A DNA stretch of 64,000 nt, taken from positions 4,526,001 through 4,590,000 of the forward strand of contig NC_064678.1 of NCBI RefSeq assembly GCF_023278565.1, given 5' to 3'. Position numbers and translations under genes: made by a program. Source of the stretch: Colletotrichum lupini (Eukaryota; Ascomycota; Sordariomycetes; Glomerellales; Glomerellaceae). The notes beneath the pieces were generated by a model. It made no database searches. It was not told where the DNA came from and worked only from the letters and a program-made list of their open reading frames with translations. Positions 50,001 to 62,707 of the stretch are shown piece by piece (within the stretch, counting starts at the first letter, position 1; every line of letters begins with the position of its first letter).

Positions 50001-51830
50001 CAGGGACCAGCTAGATCGATCCCCTTAGTCAATTCCCTTGAGAGTTGACAAGTCATTCAACCCTGCAAAAAGTCGGTGCTCTGTCCGGGAGAATACAAGT
50101 CCACCGACCGCATACTCACAACTTTTTAAGGTTGGTGATAGCTCCACGCATCTACATGAACAGCTCCACACGTGGTCGGTCAGTTGCGACTCAGTACGTC
50201 TTTTGAACGTAATGATGGTGTGAATATGACGTTAGAATAACGGCACAGCAGATCTTTTTTTCAATTGACATAGTTGTTTCCAGTTATATCTGGATATCGT
50301 AACTTCTCGTGACGTATTAATGTCCAATTCGCCATGTACAGGATGGGGAATCCGAGTTGCGACACTCCAGAGTCTTGAGTCCTTGTTGTTAAGCCCTTCT
50401 TGAGAGTAATTGCAAGCGCAGTGTTTTACTTCCCTGACATACAATGTGACGGCGCTTGGCGCTCCCTCGTCTGCCCACGCAATCCCAGGCCTTTTCATGC
50501 CTTGATGACTTGTGAACTTTGATTTTATCTCATAATCGAGAGTCAGGTCTTTAAGCTCAAAGTGCCCAGGCTGATCGTAATGACATTTCGATGTTGCCGA
50601 ATGAAGGGGTAGACATAGCACCTGAAGCTTTGCTATTATGAATCACGAGAGTTGGTTCTAAAATCGTGCAGTGAGGCTGACGTCGAAGCTCCAAATAACT
50701 TCAGAAGACTGACTTGAGATGGGAGCATAGGCCTGTAAACACTGGGCCTTCTCGTGGTATTCAGCCCGTTCTGCCCAGTGATCTGCATGGGAGTACGGAT
50801 AGAGGTGAACGACTCTTAGGACGAAATTAGCATGCAAATATGGCCCTTGTCATGTCATCCATCTGGTAGTTCGGGGATTTTGGCTACGTTGGTAAGACGT
50901 CGGAGGGTATAGCACATCTTGGCGTGTCCCCGTGAATGGCAACAGTCGTGCAGACCTAGTCTTCTGACTTTATCAACAGATCACTGTCCCCAAGAATTAA
51001 ACCTCAGAGGTAAAGATTGAGCGGTCTATCTGAAGCGCACTAAGGACGTATTTGGGAGAATAGAAACTGTGTATGTCCGGTGAACTCTGCTACTGCTGCC
51101 AAGATATATATATAACATACACCATCGGCGTTGGCAATAGTCGAAATGTTGAGAACGAGGTCAAATGTGAGCCGAGAGCTCACAGGCTACAAGTTAGCAG
51201 GCAAGATCGCAGAACGGCAGAGTTTCTTGGTCTTGGAAATGTACCTGCGGGACTACAGATCAATCCCCGGATCAGCAAAGCGGTGTGATAGTGTGCGATG
51301 CCTCAGAGGCTATTACCACGTCCGTTCAATTGCGCTATTGGAACCATGACCAGCATCGAAACTAGCTGACGGATGATTCAGAGTTGACAAGGCCGTTGGT
51401 GACAACAACCCTCATGACCCGCGTAAGCGGCAGACTGACAATGCTGGTTGAGACCATTTTGTCAGATATCCTAATCTACACGACAGCCTAGGTCCCAATC
51501 CCTTCTTGAGGCAATTCTGCGAGTTCAACTTACCGCGCAATACTATGGATGATGTAACTGGACGTGGTGCATGATGAACCGAGAGAGGGAAAGCGAGCTC
51601 CAAGGGGAATCGGCTTATTGCTCTTGACTTTCGTCTATCGCTTGACGATTCCGTATACGCCTTTCTGTTCATCCCTTCCACACACCTTAAGACATCACAA
51701 TCAAGGCGCATATACAACCCCTCGACCTCACCCCCTTCACTATCCAGGCGGCGCCCGTCTAGTTCGACGGGTCAGGACAAGCCGAGTGGGGTGGTGGAGT
51801 GGTTGAAGGTCAACGATCAAGTGCGCCCAT
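44036..51830. other. Gene-poor stretch, first part; no gene recognised
   Basis: Nearly 8 kb with only short frames. The longest is 183 codons on the minus strand (46988..47539, ATG start), with no known domain and antisense frames open beneath it. 45300-46430 has several plus-strand frames of 60-90 codons that do not join by recognisable splice sites. Base composition is ordinary, without the TpA excess of the two transposons, so RIP is not the cause. Old decayed genes, or a long regulatory interval, are both possible. Confidence 0.4.
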
Positions 51831-54500
51831 AACCTACTCGAAGCTAGGCTCTGGGTCAGAGGTAGATTCCTAGCATGAGTGCTAAAAGGTGCAGCTTACC
51901 CAGATGAACTCCTTTTGCCTTTGACGATATTTTGGGCGGCCGTTTATTCCAGTTTCTCCCCCTTTAAGGGGCCGGGCACAAGAGACGGGAGGTTGAGATT
52001 TTACCGAGTGAGCTACGGTACAAGTATATAGACGTTCAAAATAGTCGAACGAGAATGCGACTTACTATCGGGACACGGTAGGCCTCGTATGCGCAACGCG
52101 AGGCTCTCAACTATGGACTACGTCCTTACGTCTCCTTTCACACGAGCCTCCAACAACCATGGGGTTCTTCAAAAACGACCCTATAACCTGAACGAGCTCA
52201 AGTAGATAGTCAAATGCCAGGTCTTGTTGGCAGCTATATTTATGAATTTCGCCAGGGCCAGTCAGGAAGAAGACGTGAGGCTTTCCATGAGATCATCTTT
52301 CCCATCCTTCGCGTTCTATTAGAGCTAAGAACGCAAAAGTCGTCGTTGGAAATCCATCAGCTAAGAGAATGACTTGGAGAGCACTAGTCATATTCTCAAG
52401 ATTCGAGTCTGCGCACATTCTCTTGCATATAGTCTTCTTAATCATCATCTTCGTGTAGTTGCTAGCGCCGTGCTATAATGTTCTTCTCTTCAGGAGCTCT
52501 CATGCTCACCTCACCCCATTGAGTATGGGCTTGTGATATAGATAGCCGATCTCCGTGCTTATCATCGCTTCCACTAATGCTATACTACTTGTTGCAATCA
52601 GACCTCTTCATGCTAGCTGCACTATAGCCACTGCCGAGTGAGGCCATACTAGAGGAGTTTTGTGACTATGATGAGATTCCATATCGACCACTTTGCCTGG
52701 CAAGGTACACGTCGCTAAGTGAATAAGGATGTTCCTGTGGTTCTTGAAGACACTTATAAGGGTATGGCTCGAAGAATAGCGTGGGATTGAGAGCGCCTAA
52801 GGATATCTTCTCGTCGACTGCCAATGGCTTATAACACACCACACTCGACAGATCACCGCTACCATGGATGGGATGCGAGGAGGCTTTACTGTGAGAGGAG
52901 ACACCTTCATCGCAAACAGGACCTTTAGATCTTACCAGAAAGACATCTTTTCATCTATCATAACGTCAAGAGATGATCCTTACGAGAATGTCCCGGAGCT
53001 ATGAGTGCCTTGAGTGGTACCTTCGGCCCTCACTCTGGTGCTATGCCCCTTGACGTTTCATATTCAGTACTGCGCTCCTTTGTAAGGTCCAATTATACAA
53101 CGTGAGTTGTTGGAATTCATGGAGTTTCCACAAGTCTGGTTAGTGGGGAGGGATGCATTCCTGCGGCGAGGTTCTCATATCCTGCTGAGTGCTGACTTAC
53201 ACCGACTTGACGAAACTCGCATTATCACTCCACCAATGTATCAATGCAAACAATATAGGCCCCTTCTTGATGGTCAGGTCTGCGAGAACTATATCCTCAG
53301 AGCGACGATTCTGATGAACATATAATCCCATGGAGCAATGCTCATTGATGTGGGTTTCAATCGCCTGTCCTGGTATATCTCACCCTCATAGACCGATGAA
53401 GGATGATCGCGGGCCGACTGTCAATAACTGTCAAACTGACGCTTCACTATGCAAAGCCACCCATATATCCCCATCGAGTCGCATACAATTCATCGTCGTA
53501 CGGGCTGGAGACAGAGACGCTGTGAGATGTCTCGCAGCTTTGCTACTCGCACGCCACTCTGAGTTAGCGGCTTTGAGCAAGACTCTATGGTTCCAGAGGC
53601 GAAGAGGAGTCACCTAGGCATCCCAGGTACACGAGATGCTAGAGTGGCTCAGGGAACTCGCGATGTGCAGTGTAAGCATTGAAACGTGGAAATCCACAGA
53701 TCGAATTGAAGCCATTACCCAAGAAATGAGTGAAACTGGATCGATGCTCTGAGTGATGTGGGTGGATCAAATACGATGCAGTTGACAGGCCTCACTTATG
53801 ACCATCTCATAGCTATCGAGATGCCGTTAGGGTAATCACACTCATGATTGCTGGTGACTGACTTGTTGAGTAAGTAAATTCAAGCTAAGTATAAGCGAAC
53901 TTGAGGCGAGGGGCCATCCGACGCAGCTCGTTCATGATGCTAGAGACATTGATGGCAGACCATGATCAAATGAGGTGGAATACGAAATGACGCTTGGCAT
54001 GGACTCAGTTATCCACCTAACTACTCAGATGTTGTGAGAGATCTTTGCTATCAATGACTCGACGGTGCAAGAGATATCACGGCTGGCCAAAGCGAACGCT
54101 TGGTTTCGAGGGCATCATCAACCATAGTAGCGAGAAAGTCAAAAAGTCAGAGTTTACAAATGTGCAAACTAGTGGCTTTGTTACCTTCAAAAACAATTAA
54201 GGGGTCTACAAAATATCTTACCACATAGCTTGTTATTGTGGTTGAGTAAAAGTCGGTGTTGACTAGCCCTGTGCGTATAAGCCACGCCACATTTCTTCCC
54301 TCGGATCCCGAGGACATCAACTCATTAGCAAATGCTCCCCTTCATGTCCGCAACGTGTTCATGTCCGCAACGTGAAACAGCGTACATCAGTACAATACAT
54401 AGAAAATGAGTGATCAAGGCTGAAAACGGTCTGAGAGTCTTAGCCAGACCTCCTGATTGACACCATCAGAGGGGTGAGGGGGGAAGAGGGTTGAAGAACC
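51831..54500. other. Gene-poor stretch, middle; almost no open frames
   Basis: No frame above 95 codons, and none above 60 codons between 51806 and 53107. The only sizeable frames are 53107..53325 (72 codons) and 53330..53617 (95 codons), both on the plus strand and without a domain I recognise. Composition is balanced. This looks like long-decayed or never-coding DNA. Confidence 0.45.
54341..54374 (+). repeat. Perfect tandem duplication of a 17-mer
   Basis: TTCATGTCCGCAACGTG occurs twice head to tail (54341..54357 and 54358..54374). Confidence 0.95.
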
Positions 54501-56126
54501 ACGCTTCTTCAACAAGTTGGAGAGTCTTGTCCGAGGTGAACTTGTGTGCTACCACACTAGGTTCATCGAAGATTTCAATATGTCAGCCGCTTCCGAGTTT
54601 CTTAATGTGACTGCAAAGCTAGCCAGTAGTTCTCTTGTCACATTTCGACAACTCTTTTGCGATGTCATTGAATATCATCCGAGTGTTGCGGGGCGAGGTG
54701 GAATGAGAGTTGAGTGTTTGGGGAAATTGGATAGTCGTCGCTGGCTGACGACAGAAAAAAGACAAGAAAGAAACGAAAGAAAAAGCAAAGCTGGGAGCCT
54801 TGGCGGCGAAAAGTCCGTTGACAGTTCTTGGGGGAGCTTGGTCCGGATGAGGCGACGCCATATTCAAGGGTCTCAGAGTCCGCGGGGTACACATTCCTAC
54901 CCCAACTTATGTCATGTTCCACCGGGTAACGGAGACGGATGTAAGTCTTTTGAGGAATGTTGTATGAAGCTCAATTGATGTGAAATGTACGGAGTAAGCT
55001 GAGCGAGTCTAGAACTCTGTAAGGTACTTCTGCCCGAGTATCAGGTACTGGTGAACGCGAATTGTCGTGATACAGTACTGAATGGACAAGGAAGCTTGGG
55101 CCGACTGTTCAGGTGGCTTCACGTGACACGAGGAGCTGGAGCGGAGAAAGGCCAGGTTTGGTTGGATCGAGGGAGCCGGGGTGGGTCGGAGATGGCCCGA
55201 AGACAGTTGATTGGCTGACCAGAGGCTTCTGGCCCACGCCTTACCCGGCACCTCTCACCACAGCGTGCAGCGAGGCGAGAAGGATGGGGGACCGGGCGTG
55301 GGGGAGACCGCTGGAAAAGCAACGTCTGGCACGATAGCGTCATTGGGACCCGACTTGGCTCCATTTAAAGAATTGGAACCGGATTTCACACGAGAAAGAG
55401 TGCAGTTGGTATCCGTACAGGCTCACATAGCTCTGGAGTTCTTTCCCTATGACGACACAGGCAATTACATAGACACGACAGAGAACCCGAACGAACTTCA
55501 CTTTCGCATCTCCGACAGCTATTCCGTCCCACGTCGGAGAGAAAAGTGTTGCAGCCTCTATTAGTACGAGCGCACATTCTGCAAACGTGAGGTACCAAAA
55601 AAAGAGCAACAGAGCAAAAGGGTGCTAACTCGTTGGTTGTCAGCTGCAGAAAGCTGTGTACCTTGCTTCAGCTGCAACCCTACCTACCCGTACCGACCGA
55701 TACCTCTCTCCCACCTTCACCTACCTGCTTTTCTGCCTGTTGCGCCTGCCATTTGGAGGTACCCTGATTGCTTGGCCCAAGACCTGAGACCGCATCAGCC
55801 AACACATCCCGCACGCCGCCCTTGTCTCTTCCCACTCATATTGGGGTCCTCGTGACACGGATTCCTACACACATCAATTTCCCCCCATTCTCTCATCGAG
55901 CCAACTCCCTACACCGCCCCAATCCTCACGTTGCCGAGTATCTTTTTTTTTCCCTTCCTGTCGTTCGATACTCCTACAAGTTCGACTCCGGCCAGCTCGG
56001 CGTATACCCTCGCTTGATACCGATCCAGCGACCTACATCTCCCGTCACAAGCAATTGACTCAGGTCTTTTCAGCTTTCCCACCTTGCCAGCGATCGCCGC
56101 GAACAACCCCGCTTAACCCGCGCACA
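54501..56126. promoter_or_regulatory. Upstream region of neutral trehalase
   Basis: 1.6 kb before the trehalase ATG. From about 55660 to 56126 the plus strand is C/T-rich, a normal fungal leader and core promoter. AGGGG, the stress-element core, occurs twice at the far end (near 54472 and 54478), too far from the gene for me to claim it is used. A TACGGAGTA copy is at 54988. The frames here (up to 153 codons) overlap and lack a domain. Confidence 0.4.
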
Positions 56127-58634
56127 ATGACTTCTCCGACGAGTCAACGCCGCCCTCGCGGTGGCAGCGAGGACCAAGGCAATGGTGTCTTCGACGATGC
56201 GAAAACCTACTATACCTCAGAGGAGCGCCATGTCAACCGTGCTGGACCTCGAACCAGAACCTACTCACAGGTACGTCAGCCACCCCTGCTGATACCGCAC
56301 GCCTGACCGCTTGTTGTCACCCATTTGGAACCATTTGTAGTAGATACTAATTCTATTCTCTATCTTCTTCAGAACAGCTTGTTCCAACAATTCGAGCGCA
56401 TGGGACTTCGCGAGCCCTTCCGAAGAGGCAGTCACGGTCAGTCTACTCCTGCTTACGGTTCTTTGGGCTGCTGATATGCTGACTTATGAATCCTCTAGAC
56501 GAATCCTCAAACCTTGCGAACCGAAAATTCCTCATTCAGGTAGACGAGACGCTCAAGAGCTTGCAGGCTCAAGAAGATACCGATGGAAACATGCAAATCA
56601 CCATTGAGGACAATGGTCCCAAGGTATACCTATGATTCCCGTCGCCCACTGTCCAGGAGGAGACAACGAAGCTAATGCTGATGCGACCCAGGTCTGGTCC
56701 CTGAGAACTGCTGCCTCCGCGGGCCACAACCGTTTCGATGTCCGAGGAACCTACATGCTTTCTAACCTGCTGCAAGAGTTGTCGCTTGCCCAACAATACG
56801 GCCGCAAACAGATCATCCTCGACGAGGGCCGCCTGAACGAGAACCCCGTGAACCGATTGTCGAGACTTATCAAAGACCACTTCTGGGAGGGATTGACGAG
56901 AAGAATTGATGCTTCGACCGTGGAGATTGCAGCTAAAGATCCCAAGGACTGGACCGATGACCCCCGTCCGCGTATCTATGTTCCTGTTGGAGCTCCGGAA
57001 CAGTTCGACTTCTACACCAAGGTGGCTCACGACCGCCCAGAGATCCGGTTGGATGTCGTCAGGCTTCCCGAGGTCATTACGCCTGAGCTCGTTCGCGACA
57101 TGAACGCCAAGCCCGGCCTTCTCGCCGTGGAAATGGAGAAGATTAAGGATCCCAAGACGGGCGAGGACACACTCAGGGGTCTTCCCTTTGTGGTGCCGGG
57201 TGGACGCTTTAATGAGCTCTATGGCTGGGACAGCTACATGGAGTCACTTGGTCTTTTGGTTAACGACAAAGTCCATCTGGCTAAATCCATGGTGCAGAAC
57301 TTCTGTTTCTGTATCCGTCACTACGGCAAAGTTCTCAACGCTACTCGCTCCTACTACCTCTGCCGTTCTCAGCCCCCCTTCCTCACCGACATGGCCCTCC
57401 GCGTCTACGAGAAGATCAAGCACGAGCCTGATGCCAAGGAATTCCTTCGCACGTCTATGCTCGCCGCTATCAAGGAGTACCACAGTGTCTGGGTCGCTGA
57501 GCCGCGTTTGGACCCCGTGACTGGTCTCTCGAGATATCGGCCTGAAGGATTGGGTGTTCCCCCCGAGACGGAGGCAGACCACTTTGTCCACATTCTCGAG
57601 CCCTACGCCGAGAAGCATGGCATCACCTGGCAAGAGTTCGTTCAGGCCTACAACCACGGCAAAATCAAGGAGCCGGAGCTGGACGACTACTTCCTGCATG
57701 ACCGAGCTGTGCGTGAGTCTGGCCACGACACCTCCTACAGGCTGGAGAAGATCTGCGCCGATCTTGCGACCATTGACCTGAACTCGCTTCTCTTCAAGTA
57801 CGAGACTGACATCGCCCGCACCATCCGGAACGTCTTCAACGATAAGCTCGTCATCCCTGACGAATTCGCTGTTGGACCGCTCAAGGCTGGCGAAGTGGTT
57901 ACTTCGGCAATCTGGGACCGTCGGGCGAAGCGCAGAAAGCTCGCCATTGACAAGTACCTCTGGAACGAGGAGGCGGGTATGTACTTCGACTACAACACCG
58001 CCAAGAAGGAGCAGTGCGACTATGAAAGTTGCACCACTTTCTGGGCCTTGTGGGCAGGCGTCGCCTCTCCCAAGCAGGCGGCAGCCATGGTCCAGCAGGC
58101 CCTGCCCAAGTTCGAGGCCGTCGGCGGTCTGCTATCAGGCACAAAGAAGTCTCGTGGTGAAGTTGGCCTGGAGCGACCTAATCGCCAGTGGGATTATCCC
58201 TACGGCTGGGCTCCTCAGCAGATGCTTGCCTGGACTGGACTTGTCCGATACAGCTTCAACGAGGATGCTGAGCGTTTAGCGTACAAGTGGCTGTTCATGA
58301 TGACCAAAGCCTTTGTTGACTTCAACGGAGTGGTCGTCGAGAAATACGACGTTACTCGACCAATTGATCCTCACAGGGTCGATGCAGAGTATGGTAATCA
58401 GGGTCTCGATTTCAAGGGTGTCGCCAAGGAGGGGTATGTTGTTTGTGTCCGTGACATTCTGTGATGATTTTGCTAATAAAGACTAGTTTCGGATGGGTTA
58501 ACGCAAGCTATGTGTATGGACTGCAGATTGTCAATGCACACATGCGGCGTGCTCTTGGAACGCTTACCCCTTACGAGACCTTTGTGAAGGCCGTTGAAGA
58601 GAACAATGAGAAGCAGCTTGCCGAGCTTCTCTGA
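56127..58634 (+). CDS. Neutral (cytosolic) trehalase
   Basis: Five exons: 56127..56270, 56373..56436 (only 64 nt), 56499..56623, 56692..58433 and 58487..58634. The introns are 102, 62, 68 and 53 nt. The product is 740 aa, the usual length of fungal neutral trehalases. Both trehalase signatures are intact: [14 protein letters not shown] and [10 protein letters not shown]. The N-terminus holds a PKA-type site RRGS (Ser68) and a calcium-binding-like loop [12 protein letters not shown] (residues 96-107), the two regulatory features of the Nth1/TreB class. The glycoside hydrolase family 37 (alpha/alpha)6 barrel fills the rest, and the [11 protein letters not shown] region near the end carries the catalytic base. 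It splits trehalose into two glucose in the cytosol, for example on germination or recovery from stress. There is no signal peptide, which separates it from acid trehalase. Confidence 0.96.
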
Positions 58635-59839
58635 GTGACTCTGGCGTGGTCGGGAGACGAACCTACACATAACGTACACGATGGGCCATGAAAAGCACGA
58701 CGAAAAGCTGGTAAAAACGGTACAGGACCTGTTGTCGAGTCTGGGTCGAGTTGGATTGGCCTGGAGAGGGGTCTGCATTTGCCCTCATATCTTGCCGCGG
58801 CACGTCGGATATTGGAGGTTGGGAAAGGAGTTTGCAAAGGACTGACGTTAAATGGAAGATGCATGACCATGCCTTTCGACTGCATCGAGACACGAATGAA
58901 GGGATGGGCAGGGTCTGGTAGACTGTTGAAAGAGGTTAGACTGGCTGCAAAGCCAAACCAGATATCCACCCAATGCGATCCAAACTTGTACAAGTTGACG
59001 TGACAAGATGGTGATATGGGACGAAGTGACGGGGAGGGATACGTTCGGCACGTGTCGATCGGACAAGTTCCGTGACAGCAGGCAGATTGATCAAGCCTCA
59101 TTGTGCTTTTGGAGGTGTGGCAAGAGGTTGGCTTGTGGTGCGTGGTGTGAGGTAACCTGGTATGAAGACAGGACATGTGACACAGTGACTGACAGTAATG
59201 TAGGAAGGATACTACAGGTACTCGGTAGGTATTGAACGACTCAAGGAGGAGGGTAGGGAGATTCCGGAAGCATCTTCGCAACGGCGGCTGGATTCGGCGA
59301 GAGGTACAGAGTCGACCTAAGGGCCGAGGTATCTCTCCAAGTCTTTCCCGCGAGTTGGAGAAGCTGAGGCCAGAAAGTGTGACGCACGCCAGGAAAGCGT
59401 GATCAGCTCTGGGTTAAGCCGGCGCCAATGGAATGGCTGCCGACTCCGGCACGGTTTCTTCACATGCTCGAGAGCCGCCGCTACCCCGCGCAACAGATTT
59501 GGGGGGGAGTTGGCAGCAGCTTCGACTTTTGTACTCTGCACTCCAAGTAATTACCAGACGGAATTTGTGTTTCTCAGTTATGTTTATGGAGAAGAAAAAA
59601 AAAGGAAGGATGAATTGGAGCACTGAGTACAATACCAATAACAGACGGACGGAAGCATGGCGTTGCAGAATCTCGGGAACCGGCAGACGTACGGGAACTG
59701 CGTGCAGTCGGGTTGCAGAATGTTTTCCCATGGCCCGGCTGTGTTGCTGCTGCTGCTATGTACTGCTGTACTTTCCCCAGAGCCCAGCGTCCCCAGGTAC
59801 GGCGGTACGGTACAGTAGCGGGAGGAGGGCATTGGTATG

Positions 59840-59855
59840 GCGGGGCACGGCGGGG
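59840..59855 (+). promoter_or_regulatory. Pair of CreA/Mig1-type GCGGGG sites upstream of isocitrate lyase
   Basis: GCGGGG at 59840..59845 and again at 59850..59855. Both fit the CreA consensus SYGGRG. They lie about 1.07 kb before the ATG of a gene class known to be glucose-repressed. Single SYGGRG hits occur often by chance; the close pair is the only support for function. Confidence 0.35.
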
Positions 59856-60086
59856 GACATGCAAGGAGCTTCGGCAACTCGGCCAATGACGGCAATGAGG
59901 AAAGACTGGCTGCGTTTCGCCCCAAATCCGTCTTCCCCTTTGAGCCGAATCCAGACCTCTCGCCCGACGTCACCCCTTTCTCACACTGCCCGGTCTTTAG
60001 TGCAGGTACACTTACAGATTGACTGTCAGACATTCCGCTACCAATTCCTACCTACACTATGAGACCATCTCAGTCAGTTGGTCAGT

Positions 60087-60108
60087 CACTCACTCACTCA
60101 CTCACTCA
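60087..60108. repeat. (CACT)5 microsatellite
   Basis: Five tandem CACT units in the intergenic region before isocitrate lyase. They produce a spurious Ser/His/Leu-Thr repeat in translated frames. Confidence 0.9.
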
Positions 60109-60918
60109 CAGCGGAGAGCATTCATTCCGCTCCCCCACACCAGGCACTCCAACAAGGAGACGCCACCATTACCTATTCTCCTCTCTCTCCACGGAACAGA
60201 CCACGAGGAGAAGCAGGGTCATTCAAAGGTATCTGGTACTTGCTCCAGGAGCTTGTTCCGAACTATTTTCAGCTTCCGAGGTTTGTTTTACCCACGGTCC
60301 TGGCACCCAGCCAAGATTTCGTTCGCCCTACCAAAGACCATAGACACACCACTCACCTTATGCTTTCCCATGCCAACAACCGTACGTGACTGGCTGGGTG
60401 AATGGAGGGCTGGGCGAGTCACCCTCACCGCGTAGAGCGTTCTTCACACTGTCCATTGACTGGCCTGGGCCAGAGGTCAGAGGTACAAGCCTCGAAACAG
60501 ATGTAAGACGATTGGTCCAGGAACGCCTTTTGGCCGAACACTGCCGATGGCGGCCATGGCCTAGCTTCTGCTTGCCTACTTGCTTCTTTATTCTTATGCT
60601 CTGCCGTGACCTCTTCTCTTTTTTTGCTTGTGACTCCTCCAAGATTGACTTTCTTTCTCCTCCTCTTCTACCTCTCCAAGCACCATCATCTCTTCCCTCG
60701 AACTCGTTGATCACTTGTCAATTGAGTTGTGAATAGCATCATTAGTCTGGTGCTACATTGTCTTGTGCCTGGCCTGCCAAATATCTAGGTATTCCTGTCC
60801 AACCTCGATTCCTACATACCCCTCCATCTCGAAGCATATCGTCGCCGAGAAATCTCCGCTACAAACCCTTACACTAGCATCATCTTTCCCACAAGTCTAA
60901 AGCTACACGTTGCCCATC

Positions 60919-62707
60919 ATGGCTGCCAGCAACATGGTCAACAACGCCGTGGACCCGAACATCGAGGATGACCTGTTCCAAAAGGAGGTTGAGCAAGTCA
61001 AGAAGTGGTGGAGCGAGCCGCGATGGAGACACACCAAGCGATCCTTCACCGCCGAGCAGATTGTCTCCAAGAGAGGCCACCTCAAGATTGAGTATCCGAG
61101 TAACGCCCAGTCCAAGAAGCTCTTTGAGATTCTCGAGAACCGCTTCAAGAACAAGGACGCCAGCTACACCTACGGCTGCTTGGAGCCCACAATGGTCACT
61201 CAGATGGCCAAGTACCTCGACACCGTCTACGTATCTGGATGGCAATCATCGTCAACGGCCTCGGCCTCGGACGAGCCCGGCCCGGATCTGGCAGACTACC
61301 CTTATGTGAGTTCTCTACCTTGTCAGCCACTGTACAAGGAAATCCCCATAGCTAACCTGCCTTGACAGACAACCGTTCCTAACAAGGTCGCCCACCTGTT
61401 CATGGCCCAGCTCTTCCACGACCGGAAACAACGACAGGAACGCCTGAGCGTCTCTAAGGAGGCTCGCGCCAAGCTCGCCAACATCGACTACCTGAGACCC
61501 ATCATCGCCGACGCCGACACGGGCCACGGCGGTCTCACGGCCGTCATGAAGCTCACCAAGCTCTTCATCGAGAAGGGCGCCGCCGGCATCCACATTGAGG
61601 ACCAGGCCCCCGGCACCAAGAAGTGCGGCCACATGGCCGGCAAGGTCCTCGTTCCCATCCAGGAGCACATCAACCGCCTCGTCGCCATCCGCGCCCAGGC
61701 CGACATCATGGGCTCCAACCTCGTCGCCGTCGCCCGCACCGACGCCGAGGCCGCCACCCTCCTCAGCACAAACATCGACCCCCGCGACCACGCCTTCATC
61801 CTCGGCTCCACGAACCCCAGCCTCCAGCCCCTCAACGACCTCATGATCGCCGCCGAGCTGGCCGGCAAGACGGGCGACCAGCTCCAGGCCATCGAGGACA
61901 ACTGGCTGAAGCAGGCCAACCTCAAGCGCTTCGACGAGGCCGTCGTCGACGCCATCAAGGCCGCGCCTCTTTCCAACAAGGACGGCCTGATCCAAAAGTA
62001 CACCGCCGCCGCCAAGGGCAAGAGCAACAACGAGGCGCGCGCCATCGCAAAGGGCATCCTCGGCGCCGACATCCACTTTGACTGGGACTCCCCGCGTACG
62101 CGCGAGGGTTACTACCGCCTCAAGGGCGGCTGCGACTGCGCCATCAACCGCGCCATCGCGTATGCCCCCTACTGCGATGCCATCTGGATGGAGAGCAAGC
62201 TGCCCGACTTCAAGCAGGCGCAGGAGTTCGCCAAGGGCGTCCACGCCGTCTGGCCCGAGCAAAAGTAAGTACACAAGTCCAGCCTCGGAAAGAAAGAATC
62301 CTCTTGGTAAATAGAAAAATTGGGTTTACTAACTTTTGGTTTTCTCCAGGCTCGCTTACAACCTCTCGCCCTCCTTCAACTGGAAGACGGCGATGCCCCG
62401 CGACGAGCAGGAGACGTACATCCGCCGCCTCGCGTCGCTCGGCTACTGCTGGCAGTTCATCACCCTGGCGGGCCTGCACACGACGGCGCTCATCAGCGAC
62501 AAGTTCGCCAAGGCATACAGCCAGCAGGGTATGCGCGCGTACGGCGAGCTCGTGCAGGAGCCCGAGATGGACTCGGGCGTCGACGTCGTCAAGCACCAAA
62601 AGTGGAGCGGCGCGACGTACGTCGACGAGCTGCAGAAGATGGTCACTGGCGGCATCAGCAGTACCGCTGCCATGGGTAAGGGCGTGACGGAGGATCAGTT
62701 CCACTGA
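60919..62707 (+). CDS. Isocitrate lyase
   Basis: Three exons: 60919..61305, 61369..62264 and 62350..62707. The introns are 63 nt (branch GCTAAC, phase 0) and 85 nt (branch CTAAC, phase 2). The product is 546 aa, normal for fungal isocitrate lyases (acu-3/icl1). Visible landmarks are [19 protein letters not shown] at the N-terminus, the catalytic signature [17 protein letters not shown] and [15 protein letters not shown] in the TIM barrel, [10 protein letters not shown], and LSPSFNWK opening the third exon. It cleaves isocitrate to glyoxylate and succinate. It is the first step of the glyoxylate bypass, needed for growth on acetate, fatty acids or ethanol, and in fungi is usually in glyoxysome-like peroxisomes. 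No C-terminal SKL-type signal is seen (ends EDQFH), so import, if any, uses another route. It starts at the ATG in CATCATGGC. Third-position GC is very high, suggesting strong expression. Glucose repression is expected from the family. Confidence 0.97.

Larger units (their letters stand above)
58635..60918. promoter_or_regulatory. Intergenic DNA with the isocitrate lyase promoter
   Basis: The trehalase terminator should be in the first few hundred bases. The last 500 bases before the isocitrate lyase ATG are C/T-rich, a typical long leader. A 209-codon ATG frame (59433..60062) runs through Cys- and Ser-rich low complexity and has a 149-codon antisense frame, so I do not call it. Two CreA-type sites and a CACT repeat are listed separately. 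Confidence 0.5.

Noticed and set aside
53107..53617. Two adjacent short plus frames as remnants of a HET or NACHT-type protein
   Set aside because: A few residues are suggestive but no family motif is present, and the frames do not extend.
59433..60062. 209-codon plus frame with ATG before isocitrate lyase
   Set aside because: Low-complexity Cys and Ser stretches, a 149-codon antisense frame, and a position inside the presumed promoter.
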